Under the pieces are notes generated by a model, which searched no databases, was not told where the DNA came from, and saw nothing but the letters and a program-made list of their open reading frames with translations. A program made the translations under genes and the position numbers. A stretch of DNA of 64,000 nucleotides, from NCBI GenBank assembly GCA_910586225.1, contig CAJUIL010000008.1:1-64000 (forward strand). The letters run 5' to 3'. Each line of letters opens with the position of its first letter. Position 1 is the stretch's first letter. This document shows positions 1 through 7,897 of the stretch, in pieces. The stretch comes from an uncultured Eubacterium sp. (lineage in GTDB: Bacteria; Bacillota; Clostridia; Lachnospirales; Lachnospiraceae).

Positions 1-68
1 TTTTGCACTCCTGAATCATGTTCTTACGGTCTTTGCAGCAGGGTGCAAAGACCTGCCTGAACTGTTAC
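1..68 (-). repeat. Intergenic hairpin repeat, copy A (cut by window edge)
   Basis: Partial copy of a dispersed element also present at 7794-7897, 37828-37931, 38048-38098 and 59956-60023. It keeps hairpin 1 (GGTCTTTGCA pairing with TGCAAAGACC) and the terminal box that reads GTAACAGTTCAG on the minus strand. Hairpin 2 would lie left of the window, where only its TTTTGCA edge is visible. Confidence 0.85.
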
Positions 69-97
69 AAAATTATTCTTCCCGGCGCCTCAACAGC

Positions 98-126
98 TTT
101 ACTTTTCATATCTCCTGTTGTATAAT
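98..126 (+). promoter_or_regulatory. Promoter for the TtcA-like/recombinase pair
   Basis: A perfect TATAAT (121-126) lies 17 bases after a weak -35 TTTACT (98-103). The start codon follows 48 bases later, with AGGAGA at 163-168 as ribosome binding site. Confidence 0.6.
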
Positions 127-173
127 AGGAAAAGTTCAAACGAAAGCAGAAAAACAACGATCAGGAGACAACC

Positions 174-944
174 ATGGAGTTAAAACGATTGCTCAGTTAT
201 GTCCGCCGGGCGGCTGATGATTACCAGCTGCTCGACGATCACGACCGAATTGCAGTAGGTGTTTCAGGCGGCAAGGATTCCCTTGCTCTGCTTTATGCCT
301 TAAAGGAACTGCAGCGTTTTTATCCGAAGCGCTTTACGTTAACTGCGTTTACCGTTCATCTTGGTTTTGAAGCATTTCATCCAGAGCCAATCCAAGCATT
401 TTGTAAAGAGCTTGAAATACCTTATGAAATAATATCTACACAGATCCAGGAAATCGTATTTCAGCACAAGCCGTCCACACACCCATGCTCGCTCTGCGCA
501 AGGCTGCGAAAGGGAGCGCTCAACCAGGCAGCGTTAAAACACGGATGCAATAAAGTCGCTTACGCGCATCACCGGGATGATCTCGTGGAAACGATGCTGC
601 TTTCTTTATTTTTTGAAGGGCGCTTTCATTCGTTTTCACCGAAAACAAGCTGGAATCATACAGGCTTAACATTGATCCGTCCGTTCCTTTATGTGCCTGA
701 AGCCAGACTAAAAGGCTTCCAGAATAAATATCAGCTCCCAGTCGTTCAAAATCCATGCCCAGCAGATGGACACACAAAGCGGCAGTATGTGAAGGAGCTT
801 CTGCGAACATTGAACGAGGATCACCCAGGCATTCAAGAAAGGATGTTTGCAGCAATCCAGGCCGCCTCCTTTGCGGACTGGCCGATACGACATGAGCCTA
901 TAAACGAAAGGCAGGTTTCAATGAATGGAAAAAACTTATCATGA
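174..944 (+). CDS. TtcA/TilS-type tRNA-thiolating ATP pyrophosphatase
   Basis: A cytoplasmic ATP-PPase of the TtcA branch, the family that adenylates a tRNA base carbonyl before sulfur is inserted (2-thiocytidine in characterised TtcA). The PP-loop SGGKDS is at residues 31-36. Cys105-x-x-Cys108 and Cys195 match the three Fe-S/persulfide cysteines of TtcA. At 256 residues it has the usual length for Firmicute members. The start has a good Shine-Dalgarno sequence five bases upstream. The stop overlaps the start of the recombinase gene by 20 bases, so the two are probably co-translated. Exact tRNA substrate is inferred from the family only. Confidence 0.85.
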   Translation: MELKRLLSYVRRAADDYQLLDDHDRIAVGVSGGKDSLALLYALKELQRFYPKRFTLTAFTVHLGFEAFHPEPIQAFCKELEIPYEIISTQIQEIVFQHKPSTHPCSLCARLRKGALNQAALKHGCNKVAYAHHRDDLVETMLLSLFFEGRFHSFSPKTSWNHTGLTLIRPFLYVPEARLKGFQNKYQLPVVQNPCPADGHTKRQYVKELLRTLNEDHPGIQERMFAAIQAASFADWPIRHEPINERQVSMNGKNLS

Positions 945-1974
945 AAAAGTTAAAATTGAAAATGAATTAAAACTACGTACAATGGCAAAAGAGCTGCCGC
1001 GCTTCTGTCAGGAATTTTTCCTTGGCACTGAGCACTCCACCTCTTCCCGCACCCGGCTTGCCTATGCTTACGATCTGGGCATTTTCTTCTCCTTCCTGCA
1101 GGAAAACAATCCGGCCTGCAAAAAATATGAAATGACGAGTATCCCCATTACTTTTTTGGATATGGTCACCCCGCTTGATATCGAAGAATACTTAAGTTAT
1201 TTAAAAGTCTACACTAAGGACGGCGTAGAACATACAAACGACGAACGAGGGATTTCCCGCAAGCTTGCCAGCCTCCGCAGCTTTTACAATTACTTCTTCC
1301 GCAGGCAGATGATCCAGACAAATCCGCCAGACCTCGTACAGCCTCCAAAGCTGCACGAAAAGGAAATCGTTCGTCTGGACGTAGATGAAGTGGCTATGCT
1401 GTTAGATGAAGTGGAATCCGGAGAAAAGCTGACCCCCCACCAGCTTGCTTATCATGAGCAGACAAAGCTGCGTGACCTTGCGCTGCTCTCGCTGCTGCTC
1501 GGCACCGGCATCCGTGTATCGGAATGTGTCGGCATTGACATTCAGGACGTTGACTTTAAAAATAACGGCGTTAAGGTACACCGCAAAGGCGGTGCTGAAG
1601 TTATCGTTTATTTTAACGATGAAGTAGCGGAGGCGCTGCTGGATTATCTGGATGTGCGCAACGGAACCGAGGCTGTAGAAGGCCATGCAAATGCCCTGTT
1701 CTTATCCATGCAGAGAAAACGGATGAGTGTGCGCTCTGTTGAAAAGCTAGTAAAAAAATACGCCCAGCTTGTCACAACCGTCAAACGTATCACACCGCAT
1801 AAGCTGCGCAGCACCTTCGGCACGAATCTCTACCAGGAGACCGGCGATATCTATCTGGTAGCCGATGTACTGGGACATAAGGACGTCAACACAACAAGAC
1901 GTCACTATGCGGCACAGGCAGATGCAAGAAGGAGACAGGCAGCGAAAATGGTACAGCTGCGGGATAATGGATAG
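925..1974 (+). CDS. Tyrosine recombinase, XerS/XerC-like
   Basis: Site-specific DNA recombinase that forms a 3'-phosphotyrosine intermediate. The N-terminal SAM-like core-binding domain covers about residues 25-135. The catalytic domain shows the full set Arg197, Lys221, His292-x-x-Arg295, His318 and nucleophile Tyr328. At 349 residues it is longer than XerC/XerD (about 300) and close to the single-recombinase XerS of streptococci. The blocks VEKLVKKYA and ITPHKLR also resemble XerS. With no phage or transposon genes nearby and lexA next door, a housekeeping role in chromosome dimer resolution is more likely than a mobile-element role. This is inference; a dif site was not identified in the window. 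Confidence 0.8.
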   Translation: MEKTYHEKVKIENELKLRTMAKELPRFCQEFFLGTEHSTSSRTRLAYAYDLGIFFSFLQENNPACKKYEMTSIPITFLDMVTPLDIEEYLSYLKVYTKDGVEHTNDERGISRKLASLRSFYNYFFRRQMIQTNPPDLVQPPKLHEKEIVRLDVDEVAMLLDEVESGEKLTPHQLAYHEQTKLRDLALLSLLLGTGIRVSECVGIDIQDVDFKNNGVKVHRKGGAEVIVYFNDEVAEALLDYLDVRNGTEAVEGHANALFLSMQRKRMSVRSVEKLVKKYAQLVTTVKRITPHKLRSTFGTNLYQETGDIYLVADVLGHKDVNTTRRHYAAQADARRRQAAKMVQLRDNG

Positions 1975-1985
1975 CAGCCTATCCT

Positions 1986-2309
1986 TTATTCCTCATAATA
2001 TGGGATCAAAAGATATTCCCCTGCCATAATTGTGACATCTGTCAAATGATTCAGCCGCATGATCCGTTCGATATACAGCTCCATGCTGTGATAATCATCG
2101 GAATAATAACGGCTGGATATCTCCCATAAAGACTCTCCAGAGTAAATACGTACGCTTCGGTATCGTTCGGATTTCTCATCCACGCAGCAGGCTGTCTGCG
2201 TGGACAATTTCCGCAAGATAACCGTTGAACAAATTGCGAAAAACAAGATCTGCAGACATAAAACAGCCACCACAGCCTTTTGGCGCAGCAATGCAGACTG
2301 CCCTTCCAT
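1986..2309 (-). CDS. yneA: YneA-like LysM protein, SOS cell-division inhibitor
   Basis: A 107-residue protein with one N-terminal membrane segment (about residues 10-32) followed by a LysM peptidoglycan-binding domain (about 52-104, with the SGESLWEIS and GEYLLIPY edges). This architecture and its divergent position next to lexA match YneA, which blocks septation during SOS in Bacillus. Sequence identity to YneA is low by eye, so the role rests on architecture plus the SOS-controlled promoter. Its 3' end faces the recombinase gene with only 11 bases between them. Confidence 0.75.
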   Translation of the reverse strand: MEGQSALLRQKAVVAVLCLQILFFAICSTVILRKLSTQTACCVDEKSERYRSVRIYSGESLWEISSRYYSDDYHSMELYIERIMRLNHLTDVTIMAGEYLLIPYYEE

Positions 2310-2335
2310 AAAAACCCCTCCCCCTATCCAAAAAA

Positions 2336-2423
2336 TAAACGTACGTTTGGTTTATTGTATTATACACACGGAACGTGCGTTTGTCAAGAACATTTGCGAA
2401 CAAATATTCTGAATATATGTTTG
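2336..2423. promoter_or_regulatory. Cluster of four LexA (SOS) boxes
   Basis: Four 14-base matches to the Firmicute SOS box CGAACRNRYGTTYG lie between yneA and lexA: 2336-2349 (12/14), 2370-2383 (13/14), 2397-2410 (12/14) and 2410-2423 (12/14). The second covers the spacer and -35 of the yneA promoter and the fourth overlaps the lexA -35. The layout predicts LexA repression of both divergent genes. Confidence 0.85.
2359..2387 (-). promoter_or_regulatory. yneA promoter
   Basis: A consensus sigma-A promoter on the minus strand: TTGACA (2382-2387), 17-base spacer, TATAAT (2359-2364). A SOS box at 2370-2383 sits inside it, so a strong promoter is kept silent until LexA is cleaved. Confidence 0.85.
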
Positions 2424-2449
2424 CATTTTAACTAAATATGTGTTAGAAT
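2421..2449 (+). promoter_or_regulatory. lexA promoter
   Basis: TTGCAT (2421-2426), 17 bases, TAGAAT (2444-2449). The SOS box at 2410-2423 overlaps the -35, consistent with autorepression. Confidence 0.75.
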
Positions 2450-2544
2450 AGAAAAAAGAAACCGTCTAAGCTGTTTGGCGGTTACAAAAAACAGCGGTAT
2501 CCAGTATCCGCTGAAACAGAAAAATGCAATAGGAGGTGCTTTAT

Positions 2545-3162
2545 ATGGCATATGGTAAAATTACAGCAAAGCAACGGGAAATTTTGGAATATATCAAAAA
2601 TGAGATTTTAAACAAAGGCTATCCGCCAGCCGTACGAGAAATATGCGAGGCTGTACAGTTAAAGTCAACATCATCCGTTCACGCGCATCTCGAATCTTTA
2701 GAAAAAAACGGTTATATCCGCAGAGACCCTACAAAGCCGCGGGCGATTGAGATTATGGATGAAAACTTTAATCTGACAAGACGTGAGGTCGTCAACGTCC
2801 CGGTTATTGGCAACGTTGCCGCTGGACAGCCGATCTTGGCCGTAGAAAATATTGAGTCTTATTTTCCGATTCCTGCAGAGATGATCCCGAATGAGGAAAC
2901 GTTTATGTTAAAAGTAAAGGGAGAAAGCATGATCAATGCCGGAATTTTTGATGGTGACAAGGTGCTTGTACAAAAGCAGCATACAGCGGAGAATGGAGAA
3001 ATGGTAGTCGCTCTGATCGATGATTCGGCCACTGTTAAAACATTTTACAAAGAAGACGGCCATATCCGCCTGCAGCCGGAAAACGACGCTTTAGAACCGA
3101 TCATCCTGCCAGACTGCACGATCCTTGGAAAAGTGTTCGGTGTATTTCGTTTATTTTCTTAA
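2545..3162 (+). CDS. lexA: LexA, SOS transcriptional repressor
   Basis: Represses SOS genes and self-cleaves when RecA filaments form. The N-terminal winged helix-turn-helix covers about residues 1-70. The C-terminal peptidase domain has cleavage site Ala93-Gly94, nucleophile Ser128 (KGESM) and general base Lys165 (SATVKTF). ATG at 2545 is chosen because AGGAGG at 2531-2536 ends eight bases before it; an in-frame GTG at 2536 overlaps that ribosome binding site and is unlikely to be used. The 205-residue length is normal. It is divergent from the yneA-like gene under shared SOS boxes. Confidence 0.97.
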   Translation: MAYGKITAKQREILEYIKNEILNKGYPPAVREICEAVQLKSTSSVHAHLESLEKNGYIRRDPTKPRAIEIMDENFNLTRREVVNVPVIGNVAAGQPILAVENIESYFPIPAEMIPNEETFMLKVKGESMINAGIFDGDKVLVQKQHTAENGEMVVALIDDSATVKTFYKEDGHIRLQPENDALEPIILPDCTILGKVFGVFRLFS

Positions 3163-3172
3163 TCTTACTATC

Positions 3173-3260
3173 GTCTGCACAGATGGAATTGATAAAAAAG
3201 GCAAAAGCATTTTAATCATCCGTATGATAATGCTGGCTGTTACATTCCATCTGCGCAGAC
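3173..3260. repeat. Nested inverted repeat between convergent lexA and rsfS
   Basis: Arms 3173-3189 (starts GTCTGCAC) and 3244-3260 pair over 17 bases with one mismatch. The roughly 54-base loop holds a second stem (AGCATT...ATCAT against ATGATAATGCT). No long T-run follows on either side. It may act as a bidirectional terminator, although the fold is unusually long for that. Confidence 0.7.
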
Positions 3261-3271
3261 CTCTGGAAACG

Positions 3272-3631
3272 CTATGCTTCCAGATCTGCTATGTCAATAA
3301 ACCTTCCGTCTCCCCAGATCCTTTCCAGATCATAAAACAGACGGTCTTCTTTCGAAAATACGTGTACGATAATATCGCCGTAATCCATTAACAGCCAGCT
3401 GGAGCTGCGGTTGCCCTCCACCTGCTTTAATTGTGCGCCTGCTTTATACAGTGCTTCCTCAACCGCATCCCGCATCGCTTCAATCTGGTTTTGATTGGAT
3501 CCGTTGGCGATGACAAAATAATCGGCAAGCACGGAAATGCCGCTGATATCAATGACCTGGATATCTTCGGCCTTCTTGTCAGATAATGCGCTGCAGGCAA
3601 GCTTTGCCATTTGTTTACTTGTAATACTCAT
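3272..3631 (-). CDS. rsfS: Ribosomal silencing factor RsfS (Iojap family)
   Basis: Binds ribosomal protein uL14 on the large subunit and blocks joining with the 30S subunit when nutrients are scarce. The 119-residue sequence has the family blocks DIQVIDISG, ADYFVIANGSN and the WLLMDYGDIIVHVF core. Its ATG overlaps the yqeK stop as ATGA, so translation is coupled. This is the last gene of the rplU-to-rsfS operon. Confidence 0.95.
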   Translation of the reverse strand: MSITSKQMAKLACSALSDKKAEDIQVIDISGISVLADYFVIANGSNQNQIEAMRDAVEEALYKAGAQLKQVEGNRSSSWLLMDYGDIIVHVFSKEDRLFYDLERIWGDGRFIDIADLEA

Positions 3632-4209
3632 AAGCTGCGTTCCCTCCTGTTTTTGTAATATTCATACGTAACCTCGGTCGTTGGATCGATCCTGCCCGAT
3701 TTTTGATTCAGATAATGCAGCGTGTCGAACAATATCTGCTCTACGGTCTGCTCCAGACTGCGGAACGCCATTTCCCGGATCTGCTCCAGATTCGCGGCCT
3801 TGTCACGACACGGTTCGATATAATCCGCGATAAATAAAATCATATCCAACGTCTGCATGGCAGGCTCTCCCGTCGTATGAACTTTGATGGCATGAAGAAT
3901 TTCTTCATCCCTTATATCATATTTTTTCTTTGCGACCCACGCGCCTACTTTTGCGTGCAATAAAAACGGATTTTCCCGCTCCACCTCAGTTACTTCAATG
4001 TGATGCTTTTTGCACAGCTCCAGCTTTTTGTCATTTGGAATATTTTTTGCGCAATCATGCAGCAGCCCTGCAAGCATTGCTTTTTCCATATCATAATGAT
4101 ATGCCATAGCAAGCGCCGCGCAAGTATACATGACGCCGAGCGTATGCTCATAGCGACCTTTATCTAAGTGCTTTTGCAGCTTTTTTTGATATTTTTCCAA
4201 TCCCTTCAT
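3628..4209 (-). CDS. yqeK: YqeK, HD-domain Ap4A hydrolase (symmetrical)
   Basis: HD-superfamily phosphohydrolase. YqeK proteins cleave diadenosine tetraphosphate to two ADP using a di-iron centre. Metal-ligand motifs are visible: an early His in RYEHTLGV, the HD pair in LLHDCAKN, and later His and Asp residues in HAIKVHTTGEP and LFIADYIEP. Length (193 residues) is normal. It sits between nadD and rsfS, as in most Firmicutes. Confidence 0.92.
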   Translation of the reverse strand: MKGLEKYQKKLQKHLDKGRYEHTLGVMYTCAALAMAYHYDMEKAMLAGLLHDCAKNIPNDKKLELCKKHHIEVTEVERENPFLLHAKVGAWVAKKKYDIRDEEILHAIKVHTTGEPAMQTLDMILFIADYIEPCRDKAANLEQIREMAFRSLEQTVEQILFDTLHYLNQKSGRIDPTTEVTYEYYKNRRERSL

Positions 4210-4272
4210 CCTGATACCCGAAACCTTTCTTATGCAAATCCATATTTTATCTTACGCAAAGCCTTATCTTAT

Positions 4273-4890
4273 TCAATACTTTTGATAAATATGATGTTCT
4301 TTTAAATACTGTTCCACCACTTCCGGAACGAGATAACGGATAGACTGCCCGCTGGTGATACGTTTGCGGATATTTCGGGAGGAAACGGAAAAATTCGGCG
4401 TATTGATAAAGTAGATGCTTGTCCCATACTTTTGATGCAGAAATTCCCGTATCGGCTGCAGCTCTTCCTGATTCAGTCCATCACGCACCGCCGCGAGGAT
4501 CGTGCTCATGCGGCTGATCTCATCCGGACGCATCCAAGAATCAAAATAAGCCAGCGAATCCGCCCCCATAATGAAAAACAGATCGTCCCCGGCCGCCTGT
4601 TCGTAAAACGCCTGCACGGTCAGATACGTATAAGAAATACCTTCCTTACGGATCTCATAATCAGAACAGGAAAAATGCGGATTATCCTCTGTCGCAAGCC
4701 GCAGCATCTCCATACGGTCGTCTGCGTCCAAAATCTGACGGATATCCTTATGCGGAGACTGCCCTGTCGGCAGGAAGATCACCTCATCCAACGCATACTG
4801 CTCATGTGCATTCTCTGCAATGAGCAAATGCCCGTAATGAACCGGGTCAAACGTACCGCCCATAAGGCCGAGCCTTCGTTTTTTTGCCAT
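4273..4890 (-). CDS. nadD: Nicotinate-nucleotide adenylyltransferase
   Basis: Joins ATP to nicotinate mononucleotide to give deamido-NAD in NAD synthesis. The Rossmann nucleotidyltransferase signature GGTFDPVHYGHL lies near the N terminus, with the HxGH-type motif as HYGH, and the ISSTxxR-like block appears as VSSRNIRKRI near the C terminus. The start is at MAKKRRLG; the frame stays open upstream, but that extension is not family-like and reads into yhbY. 205 residues is the usual size. Thirteen bases separate it from yhbY. Confidence 0.95.
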   Translation of the reverse strand: MAKKRRLGLMGGTFDPVHYGHLLIAENAHEQYALDEVIFLPTGQSPHKDIRQILDADDRMEMLRLATEDNPHFSCSDYEIRKEGISYTYLTVQAFYEQAAGDDLFFIMGADSLAYFDSWMRPDEISRMSTILAAVRDGLNQEELQPIREFLHQKYGTSIYFINTPNFSVSSRNIRKRITSGQSIRYLVPEVVEQYLKEHHIYQKY

Positions 4891-4903
4891 TGCCGCACCC
4901 CGT

Positions 4904-5215
4904 TTATATGCTGGATTTTGCTGCCGGCAGCTCGATTTTCGGTGCTTTTTTAGACGGGCGATATAAAACAAACTTTTTTCCGATGACCTGAACGACATCT
5001 GAATGCGTGCGCTCTGCCAGGATATTTGCAAGTTCCTTCGGGTCGTCAAAGCAATTTTTTAACACGGATATTTTTACTAACTCACGTTTTTCCAGCGCGT
5101 CATTGACCGCATCGGTAACCGACGGTGTAAGGCTGGCCTTCCCAATCTGAAATATTGCATCCATATTTCCAGCAAGGCTTTTTAAATAAGCACGCTGCTT
5201 ACTTGTTAAGTCCAT
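4904..5215 (-). CDS. yhbY: YhbY, CRM-domain RNA-binding protein
   Basis: A 103-residue single CRM-domain protein that associates with pre-50S ribosomal particles in other bacteria. It shows the opening LTSKQRAYLKSLA, the IGKASLT loop and the VVQVIGKKFVLYRPS strand typical of the family. It lies between obg and nadD, as expected for this operon. The tail beyond about residue 95 is not conserved. Confidence 0.93.
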   Translation of the reverse strand: MDLTSKQRAYLKSLAGNMDAIFQIGKASLTPSVTDAVNDALEKRELVKISVLKNCFDDPKELANILAERTHSDVVQVIGKKFVLYRPSKKAPKIELPAAKSSI

Positions 5216-5244
5216 GTTTTATTTCCTTTCTTCATTTCCGTTCT

Positions 5245-6531
5245 CTATTGATAGTATTCAAACTCCAGCTCGTACATACGCACAGTATCGCCTTCCTGAA
5301 TGCCCTTTTTTTCCAGTTCCTTTAAAATACCCTGTTCTTTTAAAAACTTTTGGAAAAACAAAAAGCCGCGTTCTGCTTCCAGATTTGTATAACCAAGCAT
5401 TTTTTCAATTTTCGGCCCTTCCACGACAAACGCACCGTCTTTCGGATCGATAGCAACGGTAAAGGCTTCGCTTGCAGCACGCTTTTCGCCGGGATCGTAT
5501 TCCGACTCGTAAACGATCGGTTCGTCCTGCATTTCATCCAGCAGCTTTTTCACCGCGTAAAGCAGCTCTTTTAAGCCCTGTCCGCTGACAGCGGAAACCG
5601 GATATACAGCAACTCCAAGCGGTTCAAACTCTTTTTTCAGCTTTTCGATCGCTTCACCCTCGCCGCCGTAAAGCGCATCGATCTTATTAGCCGCAATGAC
5701 CTGTGGTTTTTGCAACAGCTGTGGATTATAAGCTTCCAATTCCTGGTTGATCGCATGAATATCCGCAGACGGGTCACGCCCTTCGACTGACGCCGCATCC
5801 ACGATGTGGATCATCACTCTAGTACGTTCGATATGCTTTAAAAATTCGTGGCCAAGCCCGACGCCTTCAGAAGCGCCCTCGATCAGCCCTGGAATATCCG
5901 CGATCACAAAACCTTCCCCATTTTCAAAATCTACGACGCCCAGATTCGGGTGCAATGTTGTAAAATGATAATTTGCGATTTTCGGCTGTGCATTTGTAAC
6001 ACGCGACAGCAGCGTAGATTTTCCAACATTTGGAAACCCGACCAAGCCTACGTCGGCAATCACCTTTAACTCCAGCTTCACTTCGATTTCCAGCGCTTCC
6101 TGTCCTGGCTGCGCATATTTCGGCGCCTGCATGGTAGAGGTCGCAAAATGCTGGTTTCCAAGACCGCCGCTGCCGCCTGGAAGAACGACCTGCCTGCGGT
6201 TTTCACCAGACATATCTGCAATGATCTTATCTGTTTCAGCGTCTTTAATGATCGTGCCAGCAGGCACCTTTAAGATCAGGTCGCTGCCCTTTTTTCCATG
6301 GCAGTTGCGTTTTTTTCCATCTTCGCCGGCCTGCGCGGCAAATTTGCGCTTGTGGCGGTAATCCGCCAGCGTATTGACGCCATCATCCACGACAAATACT
6401 ACGTCGCCGCCTTTTCCTCCGTCGCCGCCGTCTGGCCCGCCGTTCGGCACATATTTTTCACGCCGGAAACTGACATGGCCGTTGCCGCCTTTTCCTGATT
6501 TAATTATAATTTTTGCACTGTCAGCAAACAT
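5245..6531 (-). CDS. obg: Obg GTPase (CgtA), ribosome assembly
   Basis: A 428-residue GTPase acting in 50S maturation, stress response and, in Bacillus, sporulation initiation. The glycine-rich Obg fold occupies about residues 1-158. The G domain has G1 GFPNVGKST, G3 DIPGLIEGA and G4 NKID. The C-terminal OCT domain (about 345-428) is present, as in Firmicute Obg. A terminator-like hairpin upstream suggests its level is set partly by readthrough from rpmA. Confidence 0.97.
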   Translation of the reverse strand: MFADSAKIIIKSGKGGNGHVSFRREKYVPNGGPDGGDGGKGGDVVFVVDDGVNTLADYRHKRKFAAQAGEDGKKRNCHGKKGSDLILKVPAGTIIKDAETDKIIADMSGENRRQVVLPGGSGGLGNQHFATSTMQAPKYAQPGQEALEIEVKLELKVIADVGLVGFPNVGKSTLLSRVTNAQPKIANYHFTTLHPNLGVVDFENGEGFVIADIPGLIEGASEGVGLGHEFLKHIERTRVMIHIVDAASVEGRDPSADIHAINQELEAYNPQLLQKPQVIAANKIDALYGGEGEAIEKLKKEFEPLGVAVYPVSAVSGQGLKELLYAVKKLLDEMQDEPIVYESEYDPGEKRAASEAFTVAIDPKDGAFVVEGPKIEKMLGYTNLEAERGFLFFQKFLKEQGILKELEKKGIQEGDTVRMYELEFEYYQ

Positions 6532-6555
6532 ATGGTAATTTCTCCTAACCTTGAA

Positions 6556-6619
6556 AACAAAAATACCGCTGCCTATTTTTCCCCAATGACTCTGCTGGTG
6601 AAAAAATATGCAGCGGTAT
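6556..6619 (-). terminator. Intrinsic terminator between rpmA and obg
   Basis: On the minus strand, ATACCGCTGC (6610-6619) pairs with GCAGCGGTAT (6563-6572). An inner A/T stem extends the helix, and TTTTTGTTTT follows. Because obg has no obvious separate strong promoter here, partial readthrough probably keeps ribosomal protein output above Obg output. Confidence 0.75.
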
Positions 6620-6648
6620 CTGCTATGAAACGGTACTGCTGCTGCAGA

Positions 6649-6936
6649 TTACTCGTTTACGACCGGATATACGGAAGCCTGTTTCTTATCTCTTCCTTTT
6701 CTCTCAAATCTCAGAATACCATCTGTTAATGCGAATAATGTATCGTCGCCGCCTCTGCCGACATTATTTCCCGGATGAATCTTAGTACCACGCTGTCTGT
6801 AAAGGATATTTCCTGCTTTTACAAACTGGCCGTCCGCCCGCTTCGCACCTAATCGTTTCGCTTCAGAGTCACGTCCGTTCTTAGTAGAACCAACTCCCTT
6901 TTTATGCGCAAAATACTGAAGGTTTAATGCTAACAT
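6649..6936 (-). CDS. rpmA: 50S ribosomal protein bL27 precursor
   Basis: Component of the peptidyl-transferase region of the 50S subunit. The protein opens with MLALNLQYF before the conserved AHKKGVGSTKNGRDS. That N-terminal extension is the hallmark of Firmicute L27, where Prp cleaves after the Phe to expose the functional N terminus. The prp gene lies three bases upstream, which supports processing. 95 residues, canonical operon position. Confidence 0.97.
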   Translation of the reverse strand: MLALNLQYFAHKKGVGSTKNGRDSEAKRLGAKRADGQFVKAGNILYRQRGTKIHPGNNVGRGGDDTLFALTDGILRFERKGRDKKQASVYPVVNE

Positions 6937-6939
6937 TTT

Positions 6940-7269
6940 CTACACCTCCTTAAATGTTAATATACTGTATGCAGTCCCATAACGGTCCTGAATTTCCTGC
7001 AAGCCCAGAACCATCGTATCCAAAAGCAGCTTCGCGTCATGTCCCGCAGGACGATGAAAGCTAGCTGTGATCCTGCCGGATTCCTGATCAGTCTCCGCAT
7101 CAAACGCATCGGCTGTAAACGCCTCTATCGCGTTGAGCGTATTGATAACGAGAACCGAAACGCCGGCGCACACAATGTCCTCCCCGGCATCCGCATATCC
7201 TGCGTGTCCGATACAGGAAAGCCCCGTATACTGCTTTTTACGGTTCTGGAAAATTGTAATCTTTATCAT
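6940..7269 (-). CDS. prp: Prp, ribosomal-processing cysteine protease
   Basis: A 109-residue YsxB-family cysteine protease that removes the N-terminal extension of bL27. The catalytic pair is visible as the His in GHAGYADAGEDIVCAGVS and the Cys in the same block. It lies between rplU and rpmA, the invariant position in Firmicutes with extended L27. Confidence 0.95.
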   Translation of the reverse strand: MIKITIFQNRKKQYTGLSCIGHAGYADAGEDIVCAGVSVLVINTLNAIEAFTADAFDAETDQESGRITASFHRPAGHDAKLLLDTMVLGLQEIQDRYGTAYSILTFKEV

Positions 7270-7318
7270 TACGATTCCTGACGATTCCTGCTTTTTTTCC
7301 TAACTGAAAAATCAGCTG

Positions 7319-7627
7319 TTACGCATTGATCTTTTCAATCTTAACCTGCGTAAATGACTGTCTGTGGCCATTTTTCTTGTGATAGCCGGTTTTTCTCTTA
7401 TATTTGTAAACAATGACCTTTTTCGCCCGGCCTTCTTTAATAACAGAAGCTGTGACTGTTGCATTCGCAACGGTCGGATCACCGACTGTTAATTCTCCAT
7501 TGCTTACGGCTAATACCTGGTCAAACGTAACGGTTGAACCAGCCTCTGCCCCAAGCTTTTCAATGGTAATGATATCGCCTTCGGATACTTTGTACTGTTT
7601 ACCACCTGTTGCTATAATTGCGTACAT
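7319..7627 (-). CDS. rplU: 50S ribosomal protein bL21
   Basis: Binds 23S rRNA and belongs to the L21/L27 operon head. The start MYAIIATGGKQYKV is the family start and follows AGGAGGT; the open frame upstream is leader sequence. It carries the KRKTGYHKKNGHRQ C-terminal block and is 102 residues long. First gene of the operon running to rsfS. Confidence 0.97.
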   Translation of the reverse strand: MYAIIATGGKQYKVSEGDIITIEKLGAEAGSTVTFDQVLAVSNGELTVGDPTVANATVTASVIKEGRAKKVIVYKYKRKTGYHKKNGHRQSFTQVKIEKINA

Positions 7628-7741
7628 TTGGCACCTCCTATTTATCATTACTCGCCAGCTTTGGTGATGTGCAGCAAAGCACATTCTTGAAAACGCGGCA
7701 GTCCAGACCAGACTGCCGCAAAACCCCGCTGTGCGGCATAC
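7628..7741 (-). promoter_or_regulatory. Candidate L21 leader
   Basis: The 5' UTR of rplU is about 110 bases. It holds a long hairpin (7695-7719, stem GCGGCAGTC with GACTGCCGC) and a smaller one (7668-7683, TGTGC with GCACA). Position and size fit the L21 autoregulatory leader known in Firmicutes; identity with that RNA family was not tested. Confidence 0.55.
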
Positions 7742-7747
7742 TCATTG

Positions 7748-7776
7748 AGAATAGCATACTTAACCCGCAAGGTCAA
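7748..7776 (-). promoter_or_regulatory. rplU operon promoter
   Basis: TTGACC (7771-7776), 17 bases, TATTCT (7748-7753) on the minus strand. It lies just downstream of intergenic repeat copy B and gives a leader of about 110 bases. Confidence 0.7.
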
Positions 7777-7793
7777 GTTTTTTCTAAAAAACT

Positions 7794-7897
7794 TGCAAAA
7801 ATCCATTGAAGATCGCTTCGCGATGGGATTTTTGCACTCCTGAATCATGTTCTTACGGTCTTTGCAGCGGAATGCAAAGACCTACCTGAACTATTAC
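7794..7897 (-). repeat. Intergenic hairpin repeat, copy B (full length)
   Basis: About 104 bases made of a GTAATAG/GTAACAG box, hairpin 1 (GGTCTTTGCA stem) and hairpin 2 (AAAAATCC...GGATTTTT with inner ATCGC-GAA-GCGAT). It begins at the ilvC stop codon. On the minus strand hairpin 2 ends in TTTTT, so this copy probably serves as the ilvC terminator. Confidence 0.85.

Noticed and set aside
925..1974. Integrase of a mobile element
   Set aside because: No attachment-site duplication, phage or conjugation genes nearby; the sequence resembles XerS-type housekeeping recombinases and is co-encoded with a tRNA-modification gene beside lexA.
2536..2544. GTG start for lexA three codons upstream
   Set aside because: The GTG overlaps the AGGAGG ribosome binding site; ATG at 2545 has correct spacing and yields the usual LexA N terminus.
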